Positions 37,399 through 44,681 of a stretch of DNA of 64,000 nucleotides are shown here, piece after piece. Under the pieces are notes generated by a model, which was given only the letters and a program-made list of their open reading frames with translations, did not search any database and was not told where the DNA came from. Origin of the DNA: Streptomyces goshikiensis (GTDB taxonomy: Bacteria; Actinomycetota; Actinomycetes; Streptomycetales; Streptomycetaceae); NCBI RefSeq assembly GCF_014650555.1, contig NZ_BMVE01000006.1, positions 1 through 64,000 of the forward strand, in the 5' to 3' direction. Position 1 is the first letter of the stretch. Every line of letters begins with the position of its first letter. The translations under genes and the position numbers were made by a program.

Positions 37399-37819
37399 CG
37401 CCGTCAGCGGTCCCTTCTGCGCGGTGCTCGGTGCGCGGTGCGCGCGCCCGGCAGGGGGACGACAGGGGCGTGGCCGCCCGATCACCCCCCACCCGGCACG
37501 GCGCTTCGTCCGGTCAGGTCTGCCCGGAAGGCGGGCTCCCGTCCCGGCCCTTCCGTACGGGTGCATCCTCGCACCTGTCGCGGACAACACGCCCGGCACC
37601 CGACAAGAAATGATCTTGATCGATCGCGGGCCCGTCCACACCCCGCACAATTTCAGTCAGCAAGCCGAGGAAAATCGCCCCCGGCATACGCCATAAACAT
37701 CACCCTTCGTACATATGTGCGGCAACCAACCTTTGGTGCCCCGCGTCTTCTCCTGGGACACCCCCTAGAGTGGGCCGGAAAAACGAACCACAGCAGGACG
37801 ACAGCAGGGAGCGCGAGAC
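37399..37819. promoter_or_regulatory. Divergent promoter region between FHA-FtsK gene and pkaA
   Basis: This 421-nt region is clearly AT-richer than its surroundings at about 37590-37740. It contains the palindrome ACATATGT at 37711-37718, the dyad ACCAA-CCT-TTGGT at 37725-37737, and a -10-like TAGAGT at 37766-37771 oriented toward pkaA. No gene is apparent. Confidence 0.5.
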
Positions 37820-39559
37820 GTGCGGCCAGTCGGCAGCAAGTACCTGCTCGAGGAGCCGCTCGGACGCGGCGCCACGGGCACCGTCTGGCGTGCCCGCCAG
37901 CGTGAGACCGCCGGTGCGGAGGCGGCCGTCGCCGGCCAGCCCGGTGAGACCGTCGCCATCAAGGTCCTCAAGGAGGAGCTGGCCCAGGACGCGGACATCG
38001 TCATGCGCTTCCTGCGCGAGCGCTCCGTCCTGCTGCGCCTGACGCACCCCAACATCGTGCGCACGCGCGACCTCGTGGTCGAGGGCGATCTCCTGGCCCT
38101 GGTCATGGACCTGATCGACGGCCCGGACCTGCACAAGTACATCCGGCAGAACGGCCCCTTCACCCCGGTCGCCGCGGCGCTGCTGACCGCCCAGATCGCG
38201 GACGCGCTCGCCGCCAGCCACGCCGACGGCGTGGTCCACCGTGACCTGAAGCCCGCCAACGTCCTGCTCGACGAGCGCGGCGGCCAGATGAAGCCGATGC
38301 TCACCGACTTCGGCATCGCGCGCCTCGCCGACTCCCCGGGCCTGACCCGCACCCACGAGTTCGTCGGCACCCCCTCCTACGTCGCCCCCGAGTCCGCCGA
38401 GGGCCGCCCGCAGACCTCCGCCGTCGACATCTACGGCGCCGGCATCCTGCTCTACGAGCTGGTCACCGGCCGCCCGCCGTTCGCCGGCGGCACCGCGCTC
38501 GAAGTGCTCCACCGCCACCTCAGCGAGGAGCCGCAGCGCCCGTCCACGCTGCCCGAGCCGCTGTGGACCGTCATCGAGCGCTGCCTGCGCAAGGAGCCGA
38601 ACGAGCGCCCGAGCGCCGAGAACCTGGCCCGCGGGCTGCGGGTCGTCGCCTCCGGCATCGGCGTGCACTCCTCGCCGGAGCAGGTCGAGGCCGCGCTCGG
38701 CGTCGGCGCGCTGCTCGCGCCCGACCCCTCGCCCGCGCCCGTCCCGCAGACCCCGGGGGCCGCCCCGGCGGGCGCCGCGGCGGCCGGGGCGATGGACGCC
38801 TACGACCCGAACGCGATGACCAGCGTGCTGCCGCCGGTCGGCGGCGCCGACGCCACCACCGTGCTGCCCAGCACCGGGGCGCCCGGTCCGGACCCGACCT
38901 CGGTCATGCCGCCCGTGCGGCAGCCGGACGCCGCGCACCCCTGGCAGTCGCAGATGCGGGCCGCGCGCGACCGCAACGAGCAGACCCAGATGCAGTACCT
39001 CGACCCGAGCGAGGACCCGCTGCGCCGGCGCCCGCAGCGGCAGGCACCCCCGCCGCCGCAGCAGCGACCCCAGCAGCCCCAGCAGCCTCCGCAGTACCGC
39101 CAGGGCCCGCCTCCGCAGCAGTACCGGCAGCAGCCGCAGCAGCCCCCGCAGTACCAGCAGCCTCCGCAGCAGCAGTACGCCCCGCCGCCGCCTCCGCAGC
39201 ACTACCAGCAGCAGCGCCAGCCCCAGCAGTACCAGCAGCCGCAGCAGCCCCAGTACCGCCAGCCGCAGCAGCAGCCCCCGCAGGCTCCGCCGCCGCAGCA
39301 GCGTCCGCCGCGCGAGCCGCGCGAACCGCGCCGCCGCAGCGCCAACCCGGTGCGGATCCCGGGCCTCGGCTGCCTCAAGGGCTGCCTGGTCCTGATCCTG
39401 CTGTTCTTCGTGGCCGGCTGGCTGGTCTGGGAGCTCACCCCGCTCCAGGAGTGGGTCGGCACCGGCAAGGGCTGGTGGGACCAGGTGGGCACCTGGGTCA
39501 GCGACGCCTACGACTGGGTGAGCTCGGTCGGAAACTCCGCGGACGGACCCCAGTCCTGA
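37820..39559 (+). CDS. pkaA: Ser/Thr protein kinase PkaA
   Basis: This 579-aa Hanks-type kinase has a Gly loop LGRGATGTVW, ATP-binding Lys48 (VAIKVL) after an unusually long Ala/Gly/Gln-rich insert, catalytic HRDLKPANV, DFG in LTDFGIAR, and an APE-like VAPES. Residues about 400-500 are a low-complexity Pro/Gln/Tyr region with QQPQQ and QYRQ repeats. A membrane helix at about 514-540 (CLVLILLFFVAGWLVWEL) and a short Trp-rich outer tail follow. Position, tandem partner and P/Q-rich tail match pkaA of S. coelicolor. GTG 37820 is preceded by AGGGAG. There are no PASTA repeats. Confidence 0.9.
   Translation: MRPVGSKYLLEEPLGRGATGTVWRARQRETAGAEAAVAGQPGETVAIKVLKEELAQDADIVMRFLRERSVLLRLTHPNIVRTRDLVVEGDLLALVMDLIDGPDLHKYIRQNGPFTPVAAALLTAQIADALAASHADGVVHRDLKPANVLLDERGGQMKPMLTDFGIARLADSPGLTRTHEFVGTPSYVAPESAEGRPQTSAVDIYGAGILLYELVTGRPPFAGGTALEVLHRHLSEEPQRPSTLPEPLWTVIERCLRKEPNERPSAENLARGLRVVASGIGVHSSPEQVEAALGVGALLAPDPSPAPVPQTPGAAPAGAAAAGAMDAYDPNAMTSVLPPVGGADATTVLPSTGAPGPDPTSVMPPVRQPDAAHPWQSQMRAARDRNEQTQMQYLDPSEDPLRRRPQRQAPPPPQQRPQQPQQPPQYRQGPPPQQYRQQPQQPPQYQQPPQQQYAPPPPPQHYQQQRQPQQYQQPQQPQYRQPQQQPPQAPPPQQRPPREPREPRRRSANPVRIPGLGCLKGCLVLILLFFVAGWLVWELTPLQEWVGTGKGWWDQVGTWVSDAYDWVSSVGNSADGPQS
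39040..39310 (+). repeat. Pro/Gln-coding low-complexity repeat in pkaA
   Basis: About 270 nt of CAG/CCG-rich imperfect short repeats encode Pro-Gln-Gln and Gln-Tyr units in PkaA. Such tracts vary in length among strains by slippage; here the reading frame is intact. Confidence 0.8.
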
Positions 39560-39725
39560 GCGGAGCGGGGGCCCCGTAGCGCCGAGTTCGTGGATTTGTC
39601 GACTTCTGGGACGTGATTTCGCCCGCAGAAGTGAAGGTCGCCGCGAATCGGAGCCCCTGCTGGCCTACAACCCCCATTCGGCCGCGTAGCTTTGGTGCGG
39701 TACGCCAGCCGCTGAGGGAGCAGTC

Positions 39726-40979
39726 GTGGCACGGAAGATCGGCAGCCGGTACACCGCGCACCAGATCCTGGGGCGCGGCAGCGCGGGGACCGTATGGCTG
39801 GGCGAGGGGCCTGACGGCCCCGTCGCCGTCAAACTCCTGCGCGAGGACCTCGCGTCCGACCAGGAGCTGGTGGGGCGGTTCGTCCAGGAGCGCAGCGCGC
39901 TGCTCGGGCTGGAACACCCGCATGTGGTCTCCGTCCGCGATCTCGTCGTGGACGGCAACGACCTCGCCCTCGTCATGGACCTGGTGCGCGGTACGGACCT
40001 CCGTACGCGCCTCGACCGCGAGCGGCGACTCGCCCCCGAGGCGGCCGTGGCGATCGTCGCGGACGTCGCGGACGCGCTGGCGGCCGCGCACGCGGCCGGT
40101 GTGGTGCACCGGGACGTCAAGCCGGAGAACGTCCTGCTGGACATGCAGGGCCCGCTCGGCCCCGGTGGCGCGCACCCGGCGCTGCTGACCGACTTCGGCG
40201 TCGCCAAGCTGATCGACTCGCCGCGGCGGACCTCCGGCGGACGGACCACGGCGCCCACGACCCGGATCATCGGCACGCCGGACTATCTGGCGCCGGAGAT
40301 CGTCGAGGGGCTGCCGCCGCGGGCCGCGGTGGACATCTACGCGCTGGCCACGGTGCTGTACGAGCTGCTCGCCGGGTTCACCCCCTTCGGCGGGGGACAC
40401 CCGGGGGCGGTGCTGCGGCGGCATGTGACGGAGACCGTCGTTCCGCTGCCGGGGATCCCCGAAGAGCTGTGGCAGCTGATGGTGCAGTGCCTGGCGAAGG
40501 CCCCGGCCTCGCGGCTGCGGGCCTCGGAGCTGTCGGTCCGGCTGCGGGAGCTGCTGCCGATGCTGGCGGGGATACCGCCGCTGGACGTGGACGAACCGGA
40601 CGAGCCGGAGCAGCCGGAGCAGCAGGAGGAACCCGCCGCGGACCCGGTCCGGCGGCGGGGCGTGGTCCCGCTGGTGCCCGGTTCCGCGACGGACTCGAAC
40701 CGGGACACGCACACGTCGATGCGGGTGCCGGGGCCGGACGAGCTGGCGGGCGGCGCGCTGGGGACGGCGCGGGTGCCGAGGCCCGCCGGCGGACACCGGC
40801 CGGGCTCGGCGCGGCACCGGGCGGAGACGGTGCGCAAGCGGAGGCTGGCGCTGTCCGCCGCCGCCGTGGTGCTGGTCGCGGCGGTGGGGGTGGGCAGCTG
40901 GCTGGCCTCCTCCGGCGACACGGCCACGCCGCCCGCCCAGGACGGCAAGAACTCCGCCCCGGCGAGACCCGCGCCGTGA
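39726..40979 (+). CDS. pkaB: Ser/Thr protein kinase PkaB
   Basis: This 417-aa Hanks-type kinase has a Gly loop LGRGSAGTVW, Lys36 in VAVKLL, catalytic HRDVKPENV, DFG in LLTDFGVAK and LAPE in the P+1 region. An acidic Glu/Pro-rich linker, a single membrane helix at about 372-393 (LALSAAAVVLVAAVGVGSWL) and a short outer tail follow. The length equals that of S. coelicolor PkaB and it follows pkaA in the same direction after 166 nt. An activation-loop stretch TSGGRTTAPTTR gives several Thr for autophosphorylation, which the FHA protein nearby could bind. Confidence 0.9.
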   Translation: MARKIGSRYTAHQILGRGSAGTVWLGEGPDGPVAVKLLREDLASDQELVGRFVQERSALLGLEHPHVVSVRDLVVDGNDLALVMDLVRGTDLRTRLDRERRLAPEAAVAIVADVADALAAAHAAGVVHRDVKPENVLLDMQGPLGPGGAHPALLTDFGVAKLIDSPRRTSGGRTTAPTTRIIGTPDYLAPEIVEGLPPRAAVDIYALATVLYELLAGFTPFGGGHPGAVLRRHVTETVVPLPGIPEELWQLMVQCLAKAPASRLRASELSVRLRELLPMLAGIPPLDVDEPDEPEQPEQQEEPAADPVRRRGVVPLVPGSATDSNRDTHTSMRVPGPDELAGGALGTARVPRPAGGHRPGSARHRAETVRKRRLALSAAAVVLVAAVGVGSWLASSGDTATPPAQDGKNSAPARPAP

Positions 40980-40987
40980 ACGCGGGC

Positions 40988-41007
40988 GGGGCCGGGGGAC
41001 CGGCCCC
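40988..41007. terminator. Bidirectional terminator between pkaB and oxygenase gene
   Basis: An 8-bp GC stem (40988-40995 with 41000-41007) with a GGGA loop lies in the 40-nt gap between the convergent pkaB and oxygenase genes. Confidence 0.6.
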
Positions 41008-41019
41008 GTCGGCGGCCGG

Positions 41020-42021
41020 TCAGGATTCGACGAGTTCCGGGTGCCAGCGACGGGCCACTGCGGGGTGCGCGCGGACCCAGCCCTTGAGTTCGTTGCGGCC
41101 GTACTCGGCGTGGAGCGGGTTCGACGCGTCGTGCGCGACGCCCGGCGCCGAGCGCAGGTACTCCCCGGGGACGGTCTCCACGACCGCGTCCAGCCGCGGG
41201 TTGTAGAAGAACGGCACCGAATAGCGCTCCACCGCGCCCGGCGGGCTCACCACGCGGTGGTCCGTCGCCGTCAGGTACCCCTCCGTCGCGATCTCCAGCA
41301 GCTCGCCCAGGTTCACCACGAACGCCCCCGGCAGCAGCGGCACGTCCACGTACGCCCCGTCCCGGACCACCTGGAGACCGCCCACCGAGTCCTGGAGCAG
41401 CAGCGTGAGGAACCCGTAGTCCTTGTGCGCGCCCACGCCCTGGTCCGCGCCCGACGGCGCCGATCCCGGGTACCGGATCAGCTTCGTGTGCAGGTGCGGC
41501 CGGTCCGCGAAGGCGTCGTCGAAGAAGTCCGCCGGGGCCCCGATCGAGGTCAGCAGCTCCCGCAGCAGCCGGTGGGCCACCGCCGCCAGCCGGGACTGCC
41601 ACTCCAGCACCACCGTCCGCAGCTCCGGCAGCGCCTGCGGCCACTGGTTGGGGCCCTCCAGCCACAGGTACGGCGGGTCGCCCGGCCCCACCTGCGGCGC
41701 CGGCCGCTCCGCGCCCACGTCCAGCTGGTCACGCCAGTCCGAGGCGCCGCCCGTCAGCTCGTGCCCGATCCGGGTGTAACCGCGGAAGTGCGGGGAGTTC
41801 AGGTTGCTCACGGCCAGCCGGTCGGCCTCCGGGAGCGCGAAGAAGGTCCTGGTCAGCTCCAGGATCCGGGCGCTCTCGGCGGCGGTTATCCCATGGCCGG
41901 TGAGGTGCAGGAAGCCGGTGTCCCGGGCGGCCGCGTGCAGCTGCTTCAGGAAGTCGGCCCGCTCGGCGGGATCGTCGGCCAGGGAGAGGTCGAGAACGGG
42001 GAGGGAGTGCGCGGACGGCAT
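41020..42021 (-). CDS. Isopenicillin N synthase family 2-oxoglutarate/Fe(II) oxygenase
   Basis: This 333-aa member of the 2OG-Fe(II) oxygenase superfamily has a DIOX_N-type start (LPVLDLSLADDPAERADFLKQLHAAARDTGFLHLTGHGI) and a double-stranded beta-helix with the Fe ligands H and D in GAHKDYGFLTLL. The distal His is in TATDHRV and the 2OG-binding R-x-S in ERYSVPFFYNP. Such enzymes hydroxylate, desaturate or cyclise small molecules. No NRPS genes are nearby, so antibiotic synthesis is not implied. A short leader ORF with a Cys codon lies upstream on the same strand. Confidence 0.88.
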   Translation of the reverse strand: MPSAHSLPVLDLSLADDPAERADFLKQLHAAARDTGFLHLTGHGITAAESARILELTRTFFALPEADRLAVSNLNSPHFRGYTRIGHELTGGASDWRDQLDVGAERPAPQVGPGDPPYLWLEGPNQWPQALPELRTVVLEWQSRLAAVAHRLLRELLTSIGAPADFFDDAFADRPHLHTKLIRYPGSAPSGADQGVGAHKDYGFLTLLLQDSVGGLQVVRDGAYVDVPLLPGAFVVNLGELLEIATEGYLTATDHRVVSPPGAVERYSVPFFYNPRLDAVVETVPGEYLRSAPGVAHDASNPLHAEYGRNELKGWVRAHPAVARRWHPELVES

Positions 42022-42150
42022 GACGGCTCCGTTTCGGATGTCACGGGGTCCTGTTCCCGGGGTTGTCGGGACGGCGGGTGGAGAGGGCGCCGGCAAGGGT
42101 GGTGCCGGGGCTGCGGGGCCGCCTACAGGACCAAGTCGGATCGGTGTTGA

Positions 42151-42240
42151 TCAGGCTCGTGCTCGGTCCGGCGGCAGACAGCTCGTCGTGGTGACACGCA
42201 TGTGGTCCACATGGCGGCGCTTCACGAGTAGAACGGTCAT
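42151..42240 (-). CDS. Putative leader peptide upstream of oxygenase gene
   Basis: This 29-codon ORF ends 130 nt before the oxygenase start. It contains LLVKRRHVDHMR and Cys21, matching the short Streptomyces leader-peptide pattern (hydrophobic start, R-x-HVD-x-x-R, then Cys). It has no Shine-Dalgarno. A -10-like TACCCT at 42247-42252 lies 6 nt before its ATG, suggesting a leaderless transcript. Related leader peptides precede genes of sulfur metabolism and others and may act by translation-dependent attenuation. It is too short for ordinary gene finders. Confidence 0.65.
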   Translation of the reverse strand: MTVLLVKRRHVDHMRVTTTSCLPPDRARA

Positions 42241-42246
42241 ACGGTG

Positions 42247-42252
42247 AGGGTA
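42247..42252 (-). promoter_or_regulatory. Leaderless -10 box of leader peptide
   Basis: TACCCT on the minus strand ends 6 nt before the leader-peptide ATG (42240), the spacing expected if transcription starts at the A of ATG. Confidence 0.5.
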
Positions 42253-42321
42253 CGCCCGTACCCGCCGTGGTCAGAACGGGCCGAGCCCGGCCTGGCCGGA
42301 CGGGGCCGTCCGGCGACCGGC

Positions 42322-42327
42322 TACGCT
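42322..42327 (+). promoter_or_regulatory. Leaderless -10 box of prfB
   Basis: TACGCT ends 6 nt before the prfB GTG (42334), and no Shine-Dalgarno is present. A leaderless prfB transcript is therefore likely. Confidence 0.5.
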
Positions 42328-42333
42328 GGACCC

Positions 42334-43443
42334 GTGGCAGTCGTCGATGTTTCCGAAGAGCTCAAGTCCCTCTCCTCGACCATGGGGTCGATCGAGGCCG
42401 TCCTGGACCTCGACAAGCTGAGGGCAGAAATCGCCGTGCTTGAGGAGCAGGCCGCCGCGCCGTCCCTGTGGGACGACCCGGAGGCCGCCCAGAAGATCAC
42501 GAGCAAGCTTTCGCACCTCCAGGCCGAGGTCCGCAAGACCGAGACCCTGCGCGGGCGCATCGACGACCTCGCGGTGCTGTTCGAGCTCGCCCAGGAGATG
42601 GACGACGCGGACACCCTCGCCGAGGCGGAGAACGAGCTGACCTCCGTGCGCAAGGCGCTGGACGAGATGGAGGTCCGGACCCTGCTCTCCGGCGAGTACG
42701 CCGAGCGCGAGGCCCTGGTCAACATCCGCGCCGAGGCCGGCGGCGTCGACGCCTCCGACTTCGCCGAGCGCCTCCAGCGCATGTACCTGCGCTGGGCCGA
42801 GCGCCACGGCTACCCGACCGAGGTGTACGAGACCTCGTACGCGGAAGAGGCCGGCATCAAGTCGACCACCTTCGTGGTCAAGGCCCCGTACGCGTACGGC
42901 ACCCTCTCCGTCGAGCAGGGCACCCACCGCCTCGTGCGCATCTCGCCGTTCGACAACCAGGGCCGCCGCCAGACCTCCTTCGCGGGCGTCGAGGTGCTGC
43001 CGGTCGTCGAGTCCAGCGACCACGTCGAGATCGACGAGGGCGAGCTGCGCATCGACGTGTACCGCGCTTCCGGCCCCGGTGGCCAGGGCGTCAACACGAC
43101 CGACTCGGCGGTGCGCATCACGCACCTCCCGACCGGCATCGTGGTCTCCTGCCAGAACGAGCGCTCGCAGATCCAGAACAAGGCCAGCGCCATGAACGTC
43201 CTCCAGGCCAAGCTGCTGGAGCGGCGCCGCCAGGAGGAGCAGGCCAAGATGGACGCCCTCAAGGACGGCGGCAGCTCCTGGGGCAACCAGATGCGCTCCT
43301 ACGTCCTGCACCCGTACCAGATGGTCAAGGACCTGCGGACGGAGTTCGAGGTCGGCAACCCCCAGGCGGTGCTCGACGGCGAGATCGACGGCTTCCTCGA
43401 AGCCGGCATCCGTTGGCGCAAGCAGCAGGAGCAGACCGCGTAA
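42334..43443 (+). CDS. prfB: Peptide chain release factor 2 (RF2)
   Basis: This 369-aa class I release factor recognises UGA and UAA stop codons. The tripeptide anticodon SPF is visible in RISPFDNQGRRQTSF and the catalytic GGQ in GPGGQGVNTTDSAVR. The reading frame is continuous from GTG 42334, so the programmed +1 frameshift that autoregulates prfB in E. coli and many other bacteria is absent, as known for high-GC actinobacteria. A TACGCT -10 box 6 nt upstream and lack of a Shine-Dalgarno suggest a leaderless mRNA. A strong terminator follows. Confidence 0.97.
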   Translation: MAVVDVSEELKSLSSTMGSIEAVLDLDKLRAEIAVLEEQAAAPSLWDDPEAAQKITSKLSHLQAEVRKTETLRGRIDDLAVLFELAQEMDDADTLAEAENELTSVRKALDEMEVRTLLSGEYAEREALVNIRAEAGGVDASDFAERLQRMYLRWAERHGYPTEVYETSYAEEAGIKSTTFVVKAPYAYGTLSVEQGTHRLVRISPFDNQGRRQTSFAGVEVLPVVESSDHVEIDEGELRIDVYRASGPGGQGVNTTDSAVRITHLPTGIVVSCQNERSQIQNKASAMNVLQAKLLERRRQEEQAKMDALKDGGSSWGNQMRSYVLHPYQMVKDLRTEFEVGNPQAVLDGEIDGFLEAGIRWRKQQEQTA

Positions 43444-43461
43444 CGCGGACGAACGTGTGAG

Positions 43462-43495
43462 CAGGGCCCGGACACCCCAAGGTGTCCGGGCCCTG
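43462..43495. terminator. Intrinsic terminator after prfB
   Basis: A perfect 15-bp stem (43462-43476 with 43481-43495) with a CCAA loop starts 18 nt after the prfB stop. It can also end the leftward small zinc-ribbon transcript. Confidence 0.87.
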
Positions 43496-43502
43496 TCGCA
43501 TA

Positions 43503-43550
43503 CGGGGCACGGGTACGAGTACGAGAACGTACGGGTACGGGTACGGGCTG
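43503..43550. repeat. GGGTAC/GAGTAC short tandem repeat
   Basis: Imperfect hexamers of the form GGGTAC and GAGTAC are repeated about seven times between the prfB terminator and the small zinc-ribbon gene. The tract is non-coding and slippage-prone. Confidence 0.65.
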
Positions 43551-43554
43551 TCGC

Positions 43555-43746
43555 CTAGGCGGTCTGCTGGGCCACCAGCGCCAGCGCCGCGACCAGCACC
43601 ACCAGAAGCACGATGAGCGCCATGGGGTTCAGGTCGGTGAAGGGACCCTCCTGCTGGAGGCGCTCCCTGTTCGCCCGGCACACCGGGCAGCGGCCCTGGC
43701 TGACGGGTGCGGCGCAGTTCGCGCACACGAGCCGGTCATACGTCAT
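43555..43746 (-). CDS. Small zinc-ribbon membrane protein
   Basis: This 63-aa protein has two CxxC pairs (C8/C11 and C20/C23) forming a zinc ribbon in the cytoplasm, then a polar linker and one C-terminal membrane helix at about residues 43-60 (MALIVLLVVLVAALALVAQ). AGGAGG lies 5 nt before ATG 43746; an in-frame extension to 43779 lacks support. Its function is unknown. It lies between prfB and ftsE on the opposite strand. Similar small proteins occur in other Streptomyces at this place, in my recollection. Confidence 0.75.
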   Translation of the reverse strand: MTYDRLVCANCAAPVSQGRCPVCRANRERLQQEGPFTDLNPMALIVLLVVLVAALALVAQQTA

Positions 43747-43933
43747 GCGCTCCTCCTCTCGTCCCCTCGTACACCACACAACGGCTTGGGGAGCGAGGCC
43801 GTTCCCCTACCACTGTGCCAGCTCCCGCGACATTCGGCGCGGCCCGTCCGGGCAATCGCGGTCGGGCCCCTCCGGTACCGGGGGATATATCGGGCAACTC
43901 CGGCCGCCGGGTCCCCACTGCCCGCCCGTTCGC

Positions 43934-43939
43934 GTAGGG
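43934..43939 (+). promoter_or_regulatory. -10 box upstream of ftsE
   Basis: TAGGGT is a candidate -10 element giving a leader of about 30 nt for ftsE. No good -35 hexamer is evident. Confidence 0.35.
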
Positions 43940-43975
43940 TCACGCACACCTACTCCCGGCGACCGTGGTGCACCC

Positions 43976-44665
43976 GTGATCCGATTCGACAGTGTCTCCA
44001 AGTCCTACCCGAAGCAGAACCGTCCCGCACTCAGAGATGTCTCCCTGGACATCGCGAAGGGCGAGTTCGTCTTCCTGGTCGGCTCCTCCGGCTCCGGCAA
44101 GTCCACCTTCCTGCGGCTCGTGCTGCGCGAGGAGCGGGCGAGCCACGGCCAGGTGCACGTGCTGGGCAAGGACCTCGCCAAGCTCTCCAACTGGAAGGTC
44201 CCGCACATGCGGCGCCAGCTGGGGACCGTGTTCCAGGACTTCCGCCTCCTCCCCAACAAGACGGTGGCCGAGAACGTCGCCTTCGCGCAGGAGGTCATCG
44301 GCAAGCCGAGGGGCGAGATCCGCAAGGCCGTCCCCCAGGTCCTGGAGCTGGTCGGCCTCGGCGGCAAGGAAGGGCGGATGCCCGGCGAGCTCTCCGGCGG
44401 TGAGCAGCAGCGCGTGGCCATCGCCCGCGCCTTCGTCAACCGCCCCGCCCTGCTGATCGCGGACGAGCCCACCGGCAACCTCGACCCGCAGACCTCCGTC
44501 GGCATCATGAAGCTGCTGGACCGGATCAACCGGACCGGCACCACCGTGATCATGGCCACGCACGACCAGCAGATCGTGGACCAGATGCGCAAGCGCGTCA
44601 TCGAACTCGAACAGGGCCGTCTCGTCCGCGACCAGTCGCGCGGCGTCTACGGCTACCAGCACTGA
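43976..44665 (+). CDS. ftsE: Cell division ABC ATPase FtsE
   Basis: This 229-aa ABC ATPase has Walker A GSSGSGKST at residues 36-44, a Q-loop QDFRLLPNKTVAENVAF, signature LSGGEQQRVAIARA and Walker B LLIADEPTGNLD. With FtsX it transduces ATP hydrolysis across the membrane to activate peptidoglycan hydrolases during growth and division. GTG 43976 is the only fitting start. ftsX follows after 16 nt, then the S41 protease, smpB and tmRNA in the same direction. This order is conserved in actinobacteria. Confidence 0.97.
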   Translation: MIRFDSVSKSYPKQNRPALRDVSLDIAKGEFVFLVGSSGSGKSTFLRLVLREERASHGQVHVLGKDLAKLSNWKVPHMRRQLGTVFQDFRLLPNKTVAENVAFAQEVIGKPRGEIRKAVPQVLELVGLGGKEGRMPGELSGGEQQRVAIARAFVNRPALLIADEPTGNLDPQTSVGIMKLLDRINRTGTTVIMATHDQQIVDQMRKRVIELEQGRLVRDQSRGVYGYQH

Positions 44666-44681
44666 AAGGCCCTGAGACGCG

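Noticed and set aside
33487..37905. 1472-aa plus frame opposite the FHA-FtsK gene
   Set aside because: Low-complexity Arg/Gly/Ala translation typical of an antisense shadow; it also covers the divergent promoter region.
39202..39492. Cys/Gly/Trp-rich minus ORF in pkaA
   Set aside because: It is the antisense of the Pro/Gln repeat tract and has no start context.
41020..42021. Penicillin biosynthesis by the isopenicillin-N-synthase-like gene
   Set aside because: The family is broad and no ACV synthetase or other beta-lactam genes are nearby.
42334..42420. Programmed frameshift site in prfB
   Set aside because: The RF2 reading frame is continuous with no in-frame TGA near codon 25, so the E. 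coli-type autoregulation is absent.
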